A stretch of 64,000 bases of DNA, taken from Fen-999 sp041480065 (GTDB lineage Bacteria; Pseudomonadota; Gammaproteobacteria; Burkholderiales; Rhodocyclaceae). Shown piece after piece: positions 35,780-44,665 of this stretch; position 1 is the first letter of the stretch; every line of letters begins with the position of its first letter. The DNA lies in the NCBI GenBank assembly GCA_041480065.1, contig JBGOZF010000007.1, positions 26,669 to 90,668 on the forward strand, read 5' to 3'. The notes beneath the pieces were generated by a model that saw only the letters and a program-made list of their open reading frames with translations, was not told the origin of the DNA and made no database searches. Made by a program: the position numbers and the translations under genes.

Positions 35780-36682
35780 CTACGCCGGTTTCAGCTCGCC
35801 GCCCAGCGCGGCGACGAGGTCGCGGAACATCAGTGCCAGTTCCCCCGCCATCAACGCGAAGTCCACGTCGAACTGCTCGTCGGCATCCTGGGCTTCCTGT
35901 TCCGCCGCCTCCTTGAGAATGTCGAGGAAGGCCAGGCGCTTGATCTGTAGCTTGTCGTTGAGCACGAACGAGACCTTGTCGTTCCAGGTCAGGCCCAGGC
36001 GCGTGACGATCTTGCCGGCGCCGATATGGGCCTGGATCTCCTTGCCCTCGAGATCATGGCGAACGTAGCGTATCGCGGCATCACCGCCGGCAGAGGCCTT
36101 GAGTTCGAGATCGCGATCGATGCTGAAGCCGGCGGGCGCATCCCCAGCGGCCAGCCACTCCGTCATCGCCGTCCCGGGCGACACCTGCGTCTGCAGCGGG
36201 CGCAACGCCTCGGCCTCGATCAGCGGAGTCAGGTTCTCCATGAATTCATCGGCGCGCGCATCGGAACCGGCGTCGATCACCAGCCAGCCGTTGACCGGAT
36301 CGATCCAGCCCCAGGTCGTGCGCCGGCATGTAAAGGCCTTCGGCAGCAGTTCGTCGGTGACCTGGTCGCGTAAGTCGCGCAATTCCTTGCGGCCGACCTT
36401 GCGATTCTGCTCGGCCTCGACCTGCGCCGCGCGCTCCAGCGCCACCTGCCGGATCACGGTCGCCGGCAGCAGCTTTTGCTCCACCCCCAGCGCGAGCAGC
36501 CACTGGCGGTTGACGGCATGAACGAACTCGCCTTCGACGCGCGGGTAGACCCAGCCGCGGCTGATCATGTCGAAACCGCCGCAGCGCTTTAGCGGATGCG
36601 CGGCCAGAAGTTCATTGAGCCGGGTCGAGTCCACCGAGCCGCCGGCGGGAAGACGGTAAATGCGAAGATTGCGAAACCACAT
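35780..36682 (-). CDS. rdgC: Recombination-associated protein RdgC
   Basis: Ring-forming DNA-binding protein that limits RecA activity; nucleoid-associated. The 300-residue product has the standard length and opening MWFRNLRIYRLPAG, with GWVYPRV, LLPATVIRQVALERAAQVEA, GRKELRDLRDQVTDELLPKA, TWGWIDPVNGWLVIDAGS and a C-terminal FDVDFALMAGELALMFRDLV. It faces the thiS-trmB run tail-to-tail. RdgC is restricted to beta- and gammaproteobacteria, supporting the taxonomic guess. Confidence 0.95.
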   Translation of the reverse strand: MWFRNLRIYRLPAGGSVDSTRLNELLAAHPLKRCGGFDMISRGWVYPRVEGEFVHAVNRQWLLALGVEQKLLPATVIRQVALERAAQVEAEQNRKVGRKELRDLRDQVTDELLPKAFTCRRTTWGWIDPVNGWLVIDAGSDARADEFMENLTPLIEAEALRPLQTQVSPGTAMTEWLAAGDAPAGFSIDRDLELKASAGGDAAIRYVRHDLEGKEIQAHIGAGKIVTRLGLTWNDKVSFVLNDKLQIKRLAFLDILKEAAEQEAQDADEQFDVDFALMAGELALMFRDLVAALGGELKPA

Positions 36683-36771
36683 ATCGATTAGGGGTTGGTT
36701 GATTCGGGGAGGCGTAGCTTACCCGATGTATTGGGCCAGGACCGGCGGTGCCGATACTCTTCCTGGCAGCA

Positions 36772-37665
36772 TCAGGATTGGCGGCTGCCGCCGCCCTGAC
36801 GGGCAAGCTCGAGCTTCGCCTTCAGTTCGGGCATCGCTGCGGCCGCAGCTTTCTCTCCCTCGAGGACGGCCTTGTGCCGAGCCTGGAAATCCGCCGAAGG
36901 CAATTCCGCGGTCACCGGACGGATCACCACGTCCGCCTCGGCCATTTCGTAGCGGCCGATGGTCTGGCCCATGATGGCGAAGGTCTGCAACAGGACATCC
37001 AGGGTGCTCTGGGTCTTGCCGTCCTTCGGTTTGGCCGAAATGTCCACGGCGATGACGAAATTCGCGCCCATGGCGCGCGCTGTGCGCACCGGCACCGGAC
37101 TCACCGCCCCGCCATCGACGTATTCGCGGCCGTTGATGCTCACCGGCTGGAACACGCCAGGTACGCTGCTCGAAGCCCGCACCGCCATGCCGGTGTTGCC
37201 CGTGCGGAAGGCCATCAACTCGCCGCTCCGCAGATCGGTGGCCACGGCCGCAAAGCTGCGCGGCAGCTTCTCCAGGGACCGGTTGCCCACCGCCTTGTTG
37301 ACGAAATTCTGCAAGGCTTCGCCCTTGAATACGCCTCGATCGGGCAGGGACCAATCGCCCACCTGACTCTCGTCCATATCCATTGCCAGCTTCTGCAGCT
37401 CGAAGCCCGACAGGCCCGCCGCATAGAGAGACCCTACAACCGAGCCGGCGCTCGTTCCCGCGATGATGTCCGGCACGATGCCCTGGGCCTCCAGCGCCTT
37501 GATCACGCCGATATGGGCAAACCCCTTGGCTGCGCCACCGCCCAGGGCAAGTCCGATCTTCAGCGGTGCCGCAGGAGGCAAGGAGGACTTGCCGCCGAGG
37601 GTGATGCAACCCGGCATGGCGGCGACCGCAATGGACGACAGGAGGAGACGGCGACGGGGATTCAT
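36772..37665 (-). CDS. Patatin-like phospholipase lipoprotein (RssA type)
   Basis: A 297-residue serine lipase. The N-terminus (MNPRRRLLLSSIAVAAMPGC) is a lipoprotein signal with the lipidated Cys at residue 20. The patatin domain shows the oxyanion loop LALGGGAAKGFAHIGVI, the nucleophile motif AGTSAGSVVG and the catalytic Asp in YVDGGAVSPVPV. Substrate unknown. The ATG at 37663-37665 was chosen because it starts the lipoprotein signal directly; a longer upstream frame lacks one. Lies alone between rdgC and the ORF6N remnant. Confidence 0.9.
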   Translation of the reverse strand: MNPRRRLLLSSIAVAAMPGCITLGGKSSLPPAAPLKIGLALGGGAAKGFAHIGVIKALEAQGIVPDIIAGTSAGSVVGSLYAAGLSGFELQKLAMDMDESQVGDWSLPDRGVFKGEALQNFVNKAVGNRSLEKLPRSFAAVATDLRSGELMAFRTGNTGMAVRASSSVPGVFQPVSINGREYVDGGAVSPVPVRTARAMGANFVIAVDISAKPKDGKTQSTLDVLLQTFAIMGQTIGRYEMAEADVVIRPVTAELPSADFQARHKAVLEGEKAAAAAMPELKAKLELARQGGGSRQS

Positions 37666-37913
37666 GGCGGGACAGGGTACCGAGGCACACGGACAACAGA
37701 AGGGCGCAGATTCTAACTCGGTGACGAGACCGCCGAGGCCCTCAGCCTTCCCTGGGCGGGCTACTCGGTGTCCCGGGATGCTCACGCGGATTGACAGTGG
37801 CATGATGGGGTATGATTGCCTGACCATGACTCGCGTTCGGAAAGAACGGGGCGGGATCGCCCATTCAACGCGGCCGGCGACGCGGCGGGCGGCTACGATA
37901 GCGGCCGAGGTAA

Positions 37914-38078
37914 AGGGCGGACGGGCGTAACGCCGACCGATTTCCGGCAGACTTCATGTTCCGGTTGAACGGCGAGGAGTATGCTGCTTTGATGTCGCAA
38001 TTTGCGACTTCAAAGCCGGGGCGCGGCGGCCGACGCAAGCTGCCGCTGGCCTTCACCGAGAATTCTCCACCGAGGTGA
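37914..38078 (+). pseudogene. Remnant of an ORF6N-domain DNA-binding protein
   Basis: An open stretch after a TAA at 37911 reads NADRFPADFMFRLNGEEYAA and then LMSQFATSKPGRGGRRKLPL followed by AFTE, the core of the ORF6N domain of phage-antirepressor-type proteins. The preceding frame carries weaker matching residues, so a frameshift separates them. Homology ends at AFTE and the frame stops at 38076-38078, immediately before the cupin ATG. Most of the gap 37666-38078 is otherwise featureless. Confidence 0.65.
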
Positions 38079-38417
38079 ATGATGACGAACTCGGGAAATC
38101 TCTTTGCCGGGCTTCCGGCAGCGAGCGTCGGCGAGGAAATGTTTGCCGATCTACTGCAGGCGCCCGGGCTGCGTGTCGAGCGCATCGTTTCCACTGGGCA
38201 GGCCAGTCCCACCGGGTTCTGGTACGACCAGCCCGAAGGGGAATGGGTGATCGTTGTTGCCGGGGAGGCCCATGTGTCGATCGAGGGCGAGGCGGAACCC
38301 CGAATGCTGAAGGTCGGCGACTGGCTGAATCTGCCGCCTCACTGCCGTCACAGGGTGGAATGGACTGCGCCGGATCGCCAGACCGTGTGGCTGGCCGTTC
38401 ACTACCGTAATTGCTGA
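38079..38417 (+). CDS. Small cupin-domain protein
   Basis: A 112-residue single-domain cupin. Visible: GEEMFADLLQAPGLRVERIV, FWYDQPEGEWVIVVAGEAHV and LKVGDWLNLPPHCRHRVEWT, the two cupin motifs; histidines in PPHCRHRV and a glutamate in EGEWV could bind a metal. Proteins of this form are often annotated as cupin-domain or phosphoribosylaminoimidazole-carboxylase-like, but function is unknown. Two ATG codons (38079 and 38082) follow GAGGTGA. It begins directly after the ORF6N remnant. Confidence 0.82.
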   Translation: MMTNSGNLFAGLPAASVGEEMFADLLQAPGLRVERIVSTGQASPTGFWYDQPEGEWVIVVAGEAHVSIEGEAEPRMLKVGDWLNLPPHCRHRVEWTAPDRQTVWLAVHYRNC

Positions 38418-38672
38418 TTCGGCGGCGACCTGCGGCATCTCATTGACATGCCTGCTTCTGGTGTCTATGCATGGGTATCGGGTGCGGTAGGTGTGATCTG
38501 TCTGCCTGGACTCCATGGCGCAGCGAGTGTTTCTGAAAGCGCCATCGAGGCTTTGTGTGATAGCGCGCCAAGGCCCCGTCGACTCGTCGCTCTCAACAGC
38601 CCAGCAAGACTCTTGCTTTCTGGCAAGGCGTCCCACCGCGTAATCATGCAACACCGGATGAGGAGATCAAAC

Positions 38673-41600
38673 ATGCTCATGCTCGGTACCCGGTCCAGCC
38701 TTTCTTCCGCCAGCATCGTCGTGCTGACCTTGTTGCTGCTCATGCCCGCCGTGTCGCAGGCGGGAGTGGAGCGGTTCAAGTACTCCCACGGCGGCAGCTA
38801 TTTGGTCGTCGAACTGCTCGACGACGACTTGGCGCATTTTGAGGCATCGGCGTTCGGGCCTGGGCCGGACGCCGCTCAGGCCATCCTGACGACCCCGATG
38901 GTGGACAAGAAGGACTATGCGGGCCCGTCCAGCTTCAGCCAATCCGGTCCCGGCGGGACGACGCTGGAAACGCACTACCTGCGCCTGACGGTGCATGCCG
39001 ACACGCTTTGCGTCGATGTCCGGGACAAGCTTGCCGGTGTCGATCTGACGACGATCTGCCCGCTCAGCCTTGCCGAGACGAAGGGCCTGAGCATCGCCCC
39101 GGGCGTCATGCAAAACGTCTATGGGCTCGGCGAGCAGTTCGTCACCTCGGGCTCAGCGGACGGCGACTGGGTCGGGCGGACACGCTCGCCGGGCGACAAC
39201 TTCGGCAACCAGATGGTCGGCTTCGGAAATGGCGCCGCGGGCAATGCCCAGTTTCCCGTGATGTACGCAGTCGGGCCGCAGAATGCCAACTACGCCCTGT
39301 TTCTCGATCATGTGATCAAGCAACGCTGGGATTTCACGGGCAATCCATGGAAAGTGGAAACGGGCGGCGACCAGATACGCTGGTACGTGATGACCGGCCC
39401 GGATCTTCCCGATCTGCGCAAGGACTACATGGAGTTGACCGGGCGTCCGCCGGTGCCGCCGAAGAAGATGTTCGGCCTGTGGGTGTCGGAGTATGGCTTC
39501 GACAGTTGGAACGAAATCAACAGCAAACTTGCCACGCTGCGCGCCAACAAGTTCCCGATCGACGGTTTCGTGCTGGATCTGCAATGGTTCGGCAATGTGA
39601 CGGCGGGATCGGAGAACAGCAACATGGGGCGCGTGACCTGGGATACCTCCCAATTCTCCAACCCCGCGGCAACGCTGGCCGGCTATCGGGACAACGATGG
39701 CATCGGCATCATCGCCATCGAGGAGTCCTATGTCAGCCGCAGCCTGACGGAACACCAGGATCTCAAGAGCCGAGGCTTCCTGGTACGAGCCGGCTGCGCT
39801 ACCTGCGATCCCGTCTTCCTGACCGGCAATCCCTGGTGGGGCAAGGGCGGCATGATCGACTGGACGCAGGATGCGGCCGCCGACTACTGGCACGACACCA
39901 AGCGCCAGAAATTGATCAGCGACGGCGTGATCGGTCACTGGATCGATCTTGGCGAGCCCGAGATGTACGACCCGAATGACTGGGTGGCCGGGGTGCTGCC
40001 CGGCAAGCACGGTCAGGCCGACTATCACAACATGTATAGCTTCATGTGGGCACAAGGCATCGCGCGCGGCTATGCGCGCAACGGCGTCGACCGGCGCCCC
40101 TTCATGATGGCGCGCTCCGGCGCGCCCGGCATCCAGCGCTTCGGCGTGGCGATGTGGTCGGGCGACATCGGCGGCGACCTTGCCAATTTGGCGGCTCACG
40201 AGAATGCCCAGATGCATATGTCCTTCTCCGGCGTCGACTACTTCGGCTCGGATATCGCCGGCTTTCATCGTGACGGCCTTGGCGGTAGCGCGCTGAACGA
40301 TACCTATACCCAGTGGTTTGCCGACGGCGCCATGTTCGACGTGCCGGTGCGTCCGCACACGGAAAACCTCTGCAACTGCAAGGAAACCGCACCCGACCGC
40401 GTCGGCGACATGGCGAGCAATCTCGCCAACATCCGCGAGCGCTATGAGCTCAGCCCCTACCTGTATTCGCTGGCCCATCGCGCCTACCTGTTCGGCGAAC
40501 CGGTCGCTCCGCCGCCGGTGTTCTATTACCAGAACGATCCCGCGCTGCGCACTACCGGCAACGAGAAGCTGCTCGGCCGTGACCTCCTGGTGGCCATCGC
40601 GGCCAAATCCGGTGAAACCCAGCGCGACGTGTATCTGCCGGCTGGCGACTGGATCGACTATCACACCCACCAGTGGGTGCACAGCAGCGGCCAGACGATG
40701 GCTTCGCAGCCGGAGATGGCGAACGGTATCTTCCGCCTGCAGACCTTCGCGCGCGCCGGCGCCATCGTTCCCAAGATGGTCGTGGACGACAAGACCATGA
40801 ACATCCTGGGCAAGCGCAGCGACGGCTCGGTGCGCAACGACTTGATCGTGCGCGCCTACGCGTCGGCAATGCCGACGTCCTTCACGCTCTATGAGGACGA
40901 TGGCCAGACCACCGCTTACCGCAGCGGTGCCGCGCGTGTGACGCCGCTGTCTCAACACCTGTCCGGCGCGACGGCAACTGTGCTCATCGGCCCCGCCAGT
41001 GGCACTTACGCCGGCGCGCCGACGAGCCGGAACAACGTCGTCGAACTCATCACCGACAACGCGCCCGTAACCGGCGTCACTCTCAACGGCGCCAGCCTGA
41101 CGCAGGTTGCTGATGCCGTGGCGTTCGAAGCCGCCACCAGCGGCTGGATGGCGACCAGCGGCAACCTGACACGAGCCAAGTCCGGCAGCACCAGCGTAGC
41201 CGGAGGCCAGAGCTTTGCCTTCGCACTCGCGCCGCAGTCTGCCACCGTGACGCAGAAGTTCGTCTGCGGCAACGGCACCACGGTGCCGGGGCAATCCGTC
41301 TACGTGGTCGGCAGCATCGCCGAACTCGGTGCCTGGCGCGCAGCGGCAGGGATCAAGCTCGATCCGACGAACTACCCGCAGTGGAGCGTAATGGTGAGCA
41401 AGCTGCCGCCAAATACGCACATTGAATGGAAGTGCATCAAGCGACGCGAAGCGGGCGACACAAGTGTCGTCGACCAGTGGCAGCCCGGCGCCAACAACCT
41501 GTTCACCTCCGCTGCCGCCGGTAGCGGCGGTGTCACCAGTGGCGACTTCCAATCCACGGCCAGCGTGTCCGAGACCTTCGTCTGCAACAACGGCATCACC

Positions 41601-41876
41601 GTGCCGGGGCAGTCCGTGTATGTCGTCGGCAACATCGCGCAACTAGGCGCCTGGTCGCCGGCCGGCGCCGTCAAGCTCGATCCCGCCGCCTATCCGCGCT
41701 GGAGCGGAAGCATTTCCAACCTGCCTGCCGGTACCGCCATCGAATGGAAGTGCATCAAACGCCACGAGACCGGCGCCACCGGCATCGTCGACATGTGGCA
41801 ACCGGGCGCGAACAATGTTGTGACCTCCGCGCCTTCAGGCCATGGCGGGACGACAACGGGGAACTTTGGGCAGTGA
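38673..41876 (+). CDS. Exported GH31 alpha-glucosidase/transglucosidase with tandem CBM20 starch-binding domains
   Basis: A 1067-residue exported glycoside hydrolase. After a signal peptide ending VSQAG (about residue 31) come a GH31 N-terminal beta domain with YGLGEQF, and the catalytic barrel: FVLDLQWFG, the nucleophile Asp425 in HWIDLGEPEMYD, and the acid/base Asp498 in MWSGDIGGD. A GH31 C-terminal beta region follows (YLPAGDWIDYHTHQ). Residues about 860-960 and 966-1067 are two CBM20 modules in tandem (QSVYVVGSIAELGAW and QSVYVVGNIAQLGAW). It should act on starch or glycogen outside the cytoplasm; hydrolysis versus transglycosylation cannot be told. GAGGAG precedes the ATG. Confidence 0.9.
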   Translation: MLMLGTRSSLSSASIVVLTLLLLMPAVSQAGVERFKYSHGGSYLVVELLDDDLAHFEASAFGPGPDAAQAILTTPMVDKKDYAGPSSFSQSGPGGTTLETHYLRLTVHADTLCVDVRDKLAGVDLTTICPLSLAETKGLSIAPGVMQNVYGLGEQFVTSGSADGDWVGRTRSPGDNFGNQMVGFGNGAAGNAQFPVMYAVGPQNANYALFLDHVIKQRWDFTGNPWKVETGGDQIRWYVMTGPDLPDLRKDYMELTGRPPVPPKKMFGLWVSEYGFDSWNEINSKLATLRANKFPIDGFVLDLQWFGNVTAGSENSNMGRVTWDTSQFSNPAATLAGYRDNDGIGIIAIEESYVSRSLTEHQDLKSRGFLVRAGCATCDPVFLTGNPWWGKGGMIDWTQDAAADYWHDTKRQKLISDGVIGHWIDLGEPEMYDPNDWVAGVLPGKHGQADYHNMYSFMWAQGIARGYARNGVDRRPFMMARSGAPGIQRFGVAMWSGDIGGDLANLAAHENAQMHMSFSGVDYFGSDIAGFHRDGLGGSALNDTYTQWFADGAMFDVPVRPHTENLCNCKETAPDRVGDMASNLANIRERYELSPYLYSLAHRAYLFGEPVAPPPVFYYQNDPALRTTGNEKLLGRDLLVAIAAKSGETQRDVYLPAGDWIDYHTHQWVHSSGQTMASQPEMANGIFRLQTFARAGAIVPKMVVDDKTMNILGKRSDGSVRNDLIVRAYASAMPTSFTLYEDDGQTTAYRSGAARVTPLSQHLSGATATVLIGPASGTYAGAPTSRNNVVELITDNAPVTGVTLNGASLTQVADAVAFEAATSGWMATSGNLTRAKSGSTSVAGGQSFAFALAPQSATVTQKFVCGNGTTVPGQSVYVVGSIAELGAWRAAAGIKLDPTNYPQWSVMVSKLPPNTHIEWKCIKRREAGDTSVVDQWQPGANNLFTSAAAGSGGVTSGDFQSTASVSETFVCNNGITVPGQSVYVVGNIAQLGAWSPAGAVKLDPAAYPRWSGSISNLPAGTAIEWKCIKRHETGATGIVDMWQPGANNVVTSAPSGHGGTTTGNFGQ
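41250..41876 (+). repeat. Tandem duplication of the CBM20 coding segment
   Basis: Two about 310-base units (from about 41250 and about 41566) encode near-identical starch-binding domains; runs such as GTGCCGGGGCA and GAATGGAAGTGCATCAA occur in both at the same relative place. Divergence is mostly at third codon positions, so the duplication is not recent but is under selection. Confidence 0.8.
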
Positions 41877-41895
41877 GGCTTGCCATCCGGATCAC

Positions 41896-41920
41896 GCCGG
41901 TCATCGGTCCGATGACCGGC
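41896..41920. terminator. Perfect stem-loop after the GH31 gene
   Basis: GCCGGTCATCG (41896-41906) and CGATGACCGGC (41910-41920) pair over 11 bp around GTC. No T-run follows on either strand, so it may be a weak terminator or an RNA-stabilising hairpin between the GH31 gene and the convergent branching-enzyme remnant. Confidence 0.5.
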
Positions 41921-41939
41921 AAGGGACAGCGGAGCTTGC

Positions 41940-42137
41940 TTACGCCTCCCGCGCCAGCACGATCCTTGCCAGCGGTGGCAAGGTCAGCGGCAGCGAATAG
42001 GGCCGGTTCACCCAGGCGATCTCCTCCGTCTTAAGCGGCTCGGGGCCGTTGCCGTCGTAGAAGACGGAATCCGAGTTGAGGGCCTCATGGTAGCGGCCGG
42101 GGCGGGTTTCAGTGAGTGTCGGAGCGAGACGGCCAAA
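41940..42137 (-). pseudogene. C-terminal remnant of a glucan branching enzyme/alpha-amylase family gene
   Basis: The minus strand is open from a TAG at 42138-42140 to a TAA at 41940-41942 and reads TETRPGRYHEALNSDSVFYD and then RPYSLPLTLPPLARIVLARE-A. This is the all-beta C-terminal domain of GlgB-type enzymes, including the terminal LTLPPL motif. No start and no catalytic barrel are present, so only the tail survives. It faces the starch-active GH31 gene; this may once have been a glucan-metabolism locus. Confidence 0.72.
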
Positions 42138-42244
42138 CTACAATGCTGCGTAGTGCCGAGGCGCCTAGTCCGCGGAGCGGGTCCGAATACTTGGCGCCGT
42201 GGCCTCGAATTTCTTGTCCTTCATTCCAACCATTCTGGAGATCC

Positions 42245-43318
42245 ATGATGAGGCGTTTCGGATACGTGCTGCTGTGCTTGATGTCTGCAACCAATGCTTT
42301 GGCCGACGCCACCGTGCCCAAGGCGGATATCTCTGGTGCCAAGGATTCCCCTCTCGTAGGGCGCTTCGGCGGCTCCTTCATCGTTTCCTACGATGCCAAG
42401 GACTATGACGAACTCAAGCTGCCGCTCGGCCCGCTCAAGCCGACAGCCGACAAGGGCAAGCGCGACGCCCACAACAACATCGTGTTCGAGCCCGGCCAGA
42501 GCAAGGCCCTGGAAGGACGGCGCACCCACCTGGTCTACCTGCTGCCCGACAACGTCTCACCGCTCCAGGCCGTGCGCAACTACCAGAACGATCTGACTGC
42601 AAAGGGTGGCAAGACACTGTTCGAATGCAAGAGCCCTGAATGCGGCGGCGATCCGGCACGCAGCAGCGAAGGTGGTGGCGGCGACCAGAGCATGTCGATG
42701 TATCTCTGGCCGGAAGCAAACATCAAGGACAAGCACTTCAGCAACGGCCACTGCGCCCAGACGGTTCGGACCACGGAACAGCGCTATGCGGCGCTCGAAT
42801 TGCCGAAGAACAATGCGTTCGTTTCGGTATTGGCCTACAACGCCAAGGACGATCTCTACTGCAAGGCCTACAACAACCGGACGATCGTTCTTGTCGACGT
42901 CCTCGAACTCAAGGCCATGGAGCAGAAGATGGTCACGGTCAAGGCCGAAGAGATGGCCCAGGCGATCAATGCAAACGGCCGCGTGGCGCTCTATGGCTTG
43001 TATTTCGATTCAGGCAAGGCCGACGTGAAGCCGGAATCCAACGACACGCTGGCCCAGATCGCGAAGCTGCTGTCGACGACACCGACACTCAAGCTGCTGG
43101 TCGTCGGCCACACGGACAACGTCGGCGAGTTCCGCTCGAACATGGATTTATCGAAGCGCCGCGCCGATGCCGTGATCTCGGTGCTGGCCAGCCAATACAA
43201 GGTCGACCGCAAGCGCCTGACCCCGGTCGGCGTATCGTTCGCAAGCCCGGTCGCCGCCAATACCAGCGAGGAAGGCAAGGCGAAGAACCGCCGCGTCGAG
43301 CTCGTGCCGAATAACTGA
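42245..43318 (+). CDS. OmpA-family peptidoglycan-binding protein with DUF4892-like N-terminus
   Basis: A 357-residue exported protein. Signal peptide MMRRFGYVLLCLMSATNALA, then an N-terminal domain (about 30-220: FGGSFIVSYDAKDYDELKLP, THLVYLLPDNVSPLQAVRNY) that looks like DUF4892, then a C-terminal OmpA-like domain (about 245-357) with YFDSGKADVKPESNDTLAQI, VVGHTDNVGEFRSNMDLSKR and KAKNRRVELV, which binds peptidoglycan. GGAG lies six bases before the ATG. It probably anchors an envelope structure to the cell wall; no partner gene is evident. Confidence 0.88.
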   Translation: MMRRFGYVLLCLMSATNALADATVPKADISGAKDSPLVGRFGGSFIVSYDAKDYDELKLPLGPLKPTADKGKRDAHNNIVFEPGQSKALEGRRTHLVYLLPDNVSPLQAVRNYQNDLTAKGGKTLFECKSPECGGDPARSSEGGGGDQSMSMYLWPEANIKDKHFSNGHCAQTVRTTEQRYAALELPKNNAFVSVLAYNAKDDLYCKAYNNRTIVLVDVLELKAMEQKMVTVKAEEMAQAINANGRVALYGLYFDSGKADVKPESNDTLAQIAKLLSTTPTLKLLVVGHTDNVGEFRSNMDLSKRRADAVISVLASQYKVDRKRLTPVGVSFASPVAANTSEEGKAKNRRVELVPNN

Positions 43319-43389
43319 TGCACTTGTCTTCGATGGCAGCGGATTAGTCGCCCACACTTTCCGGGATAGCACGCGAAAGGCCCCTGTCC

Positions 43390-44505
43390 TTAGAGGAACC
43401 GCCCGATCAGTGCATTCAGGTGGCGCTGGCCGAGGAGGGTGGGGGCGATTCGGTAGTCGGTGATCTGCAGCAGGCCGTCTGCTTCCGCTTGTCGCAGCAG
43501 AGCGTTGACGGTGTCCAGCGGCAGCCCGGTGCGTTGCTCGAACAAGTCGGGAACGAAGCCGGCGGTTAGGCGCAGGGCGTTCATCATGAACTCGCCCGTA
43601 AGTTCTTCTCTCGGAACCCCGTGACGTTCCTGAACGAAGTCCTGCGCACGCAGGTACTCGGCGGGGTGCTTGTGGCGCATTTCGCGGATCACAAGTCCAT
43701 CTCGGGTTAATTTGCCGTGGGCGCCGGCGCCGATGCCGAGGTAGTCGCCGTAGGTCCAGTAGTTGAGGTTGTGACGACACTGCCGGCCGTGGCGGGCGAA
43801 GGCGGAGGTTTCGTAGTGCTCGTAGCCGGCGGCGGCGAGCGTTTCCTCAACCATCTCCTGCATGTCGGCGGCGAGATCGTCGTCCGGCAGCGGCGGCGGG
43901 GCGTGTTGGAAGGGGGTATTGGGCTCGACGGTCAGGTGATACGCGGACAGATGGCCGGGTCCGAAGGCGATGGCGGTGTCGATGTCCTGTTGTGCCTTGG
44001 CCAGCGTCTGTTGCGGCAGGGCGTACATGAGGTCGAGATTGACTTGGCCGAAATTGTCGAGCGCAAGTTCGACGGCACGGCGGGCTTCGTCGGCGCTGTG
44101 GATGCGGCCGATGGCCCTGAGGCTTTCGTCGTCGAAGCTCTGAATGCCGAGCGAGAGGCGGGTGACGCCGGCCGCACGGAAGGCCGCGAAATGGCTTGCT
44201 TCGATGGCGCCGGGGTTGGCTTCGAGGGTGATCTCGGCATCGTCCGGCAGCGCGAGGCGGGCGCGGATCGCCGCGAGCAGGGCTTCGACGGTTGCCGGCG
44301 ACATCAGGCTCGGCGTTCCGCCGCCGATGAAGACGCTGGTCAGCGGCCGGTCGCCGGCGCCCGGCAGCGCGAGATCGAGGTCACGGATCAGGGCGGCGAG
44401 GTAGTCAGCCTCGGGGATGGCGCCCTTGGCTTCGTGGGAGTTGAAGTCGCAATAGGGACACTTCCTGATGCACCAGGGGAAGTGAACGTAGAGCGCGAGC
44501 GGCAT
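43390..44505 (-). CDS. hemW: HemW-type radical SAM protein (coproporphyrinogen III oxidase-like)
   Basis: A 371-residue radical-SAM protein. The cluster motif is CIRKCPYCDF, in YVHFPWCIRKCPYCDFNSH; also visible are VFIGGGTPSLMSP, EANPGAIE, GVTRLSLGIQSFDDESLRAI, HLSAYHLTVEPNTPF and the C-terminal GFMMNALRLTAG-like region. HemW family members act as haem chaperones rather than true oxidases, and the single cysteine motif without the HemN N-terminal extension supports that. The ATG is at 44503-44505. Follows rdgB, as in many betaproteobacteria, but inverted-repeat element B separates them. Confidence 0.93.
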   Translation of the reverse strand: MPLALYVHFPWCIRKCPYCDFNSHEAKGAIPEADYLAALIRDLDLALPGAGDRPLTSVFIGGGTPSLMSPATVEALLAAIRARLALPDDAEITLEANPGAIEASHFAAFRAAGVTRLSLGIQSFDDESLRAIGRIHSADEARRAVELALDNFGQVNLDLMYALPQQTLAKAQQDIDTAIAFGPGHLSAYHLTVEPNTPFQHAPPPLPDDDLAADMQEMVEETLAAAGYEHYETSAFARHGRQCRHNLNYWTYGDYLGIGAGAHGKLTRDGLVIREMRHKHPAEYLRAQDFVQERHGVPREELTGEFMMNALRLTAGFVPDLFEQRTGLPLDTVNALLRQAEADGLLQITDYRIAPTLLGQRHLNALIGRFL

Positions 44506-44526
44506 CACCCGAAGAGCCTCAAATCG

Positions 44527-44650
44527 TTCACCGCAAAGGACGCAAAGGAAGGCATTTGTGAGACGAAGCGCGGACCATCCTCGCCGTGAAGACCTCCGCA
44601 AAACAACTCTCTTGTTTCCCTTGGCGTACTTTGCGTCCTTTGCGGTGCAA
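44527..44650. repeat. Inverted-repeat element, copy B
   Basis: The left arm TTCACCGCAAAGGACGCAAAGG is split over 44527-44548; the right arm at 44619-44650 contains GCGTCCTTTGCGGTG and CTTTGCGTCC in opposite orientation, with about 70 bases between. It is the same motif as the element at 18260-18342. It fills the rdgB-hemW gap. Confidence 0.75.
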
Positions 44651-44665
44651 CGTCCTTCTCCGGAA

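Noticed and set aside
39153..41642. Open frame of 829 codons on the minus strand inside the GH31 gene
   Set aside because: It lies fully antisense to a gene with clear motifs, shows no recognisable domain and has the composition expected of a codon-position shadow in high-GC DNA.
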